Positions 5,992 to 6,113 of a stretch of 6,113 bases of DNA are shown here, piece after piece. Numbering within the stretch: position 1 is the first letter of the stretch; each line of letters begins with the position of its first letter. The stretch comes from Actinomycetota bacterium (GTDB lineage: Bacteria; Actinomycetota; CADDZG01; JAHWKV01): assembly GCA_019347725.1 (NCBI GenBank), contig JAHWKV010000069.1, positions 1 to 6,113 on the forward strand, given 5' to 3'. The translations under genes and the position numbers were made by a program. The notes below the pieces were generated by a model. It was not told the origin of the DNA and did no database searches. It was given only the letters and a program-made list of their open reading frames with translations.

Positions 5992-6113
5992 CCGATTTGG
6001 AAAGCACCGTCGCCCAAAGGCACCGGATCAACCCTCCGAGGCGCCTGCTCGGTAACTTGCCCGGATTTATCGGGTAACCACAGAGTTATACTGCGAGACA
6101 TCGGTGATCGGCG
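5988..6113 (-). CDS. 3' end of a gene upstream of imuB, probably imuA' (partial)
   Basis: On the minus strand a frame is open from the window edge at 6113 to a TGA at 5990-5988. This gives 41 residues, beginning RRSPMSRSITLWLPDKSGQV and ending GDGAFQIG. Its stop shares three bases with the imuB TTG (TTGA), the kind of overlap seen between cotranscribed genes. In actinobacteria the gene directly before imuB in such operons is usually imuA', encoding a RecA-like mutasome partner of ImuB, and the basic RR-then-beta-strand tail is compatible with that. The fragment is too short to identify by itself, and an internal ATG (6101) could instead start a 37-aa ORF. The call rests mainly on position and overlap. 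Confidence 0.5.
   Translation of the reverse strand, partial: RRSPMSRSITLWLPDKSGQVTEQAPRRVDPVPLGDGAFQIG

Noticed and set aside
4844..6055. A 403-codon open frame on the + strand opposite imuB
   Set aside because: Its product is Ser/Pro/Arg-rich without any domain, as expected of the antisense of a GC-rich gene. ImuB on the other strand is unmistakable.
1..6113. Mobile elements, CRISPR arrays, tRNA or rRNA genes
   Set aside because: No transposase or integrase-like products, no repeated spacer-repeat pattern and no RNA-gene-like sequence were seen on either strand.

Overview
The window is a GC-rich, densely packed bacterial segment, most likely from an actinobacterium. Three things point there. 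The urease genes run ureC-ureF-ureG-ureD, the order used in mycobacteria and relatives, with no ureE. A non-catalytic Y-family polymerase-like ImuB lies next to what is probably imuA'. Starts are often non-ATG (TTG, GTG), and one promoter looks leaderless. Genus cannot be fixed from the sequence.

Left part (1-3218, + strand): the 3' two thirds of ureC, the catalytic urease alpha subunit, followed by ureF, ureG and ureD. Overlaps are 1 nt for ureC/ureF and 11 nt for ureF/ureG, and there is a 9-nt gap before ureD. UreC carries the nickel ligands, and UreF, UreG and UreD are the chaperones that build the nickel centre on apo-urease. The structural genes ureA and ureB and the operon promoter are presumably beyond the left edge.

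Middle part (3219-4425): small, poorly known genes. A possible 58-aa minus-strand ORF (weak) runs convergently into ureD. A 29-aa single-span membrane protein on the + strand has an excellent Shine-Dalgarno. A minus-strand pair follows: a 152-aa basic Ala/Pro-rich protein of unknown function, joined by an ATGA overlap to a small VOC (glyoxalase-fold) protein. A TAACAT -10 element placed exactly for a leaderless transcript precedes the pair.

Right part (4426-6113, - strand): imuB, a 521-residue catalytically dead Y-family protein with a QLSFWG beta-clamp motif. Its TTG start overlaps, as TTGA, the stop of an upstream gene cut by the window edge, probably imuA'. A strong GC-rich hairpin sits just after the imuB stop. 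ImuA', ImuB and DnaE2 form the SOS-induced mutasome in actinobacteria; dnaE2 is not in the window.

The two main systems are known ones, and I see no clear new multi-gene system. The least explained parts are the 29-aa membrane protein and the Ala/Pro-rich protein paired with the VOC protein.
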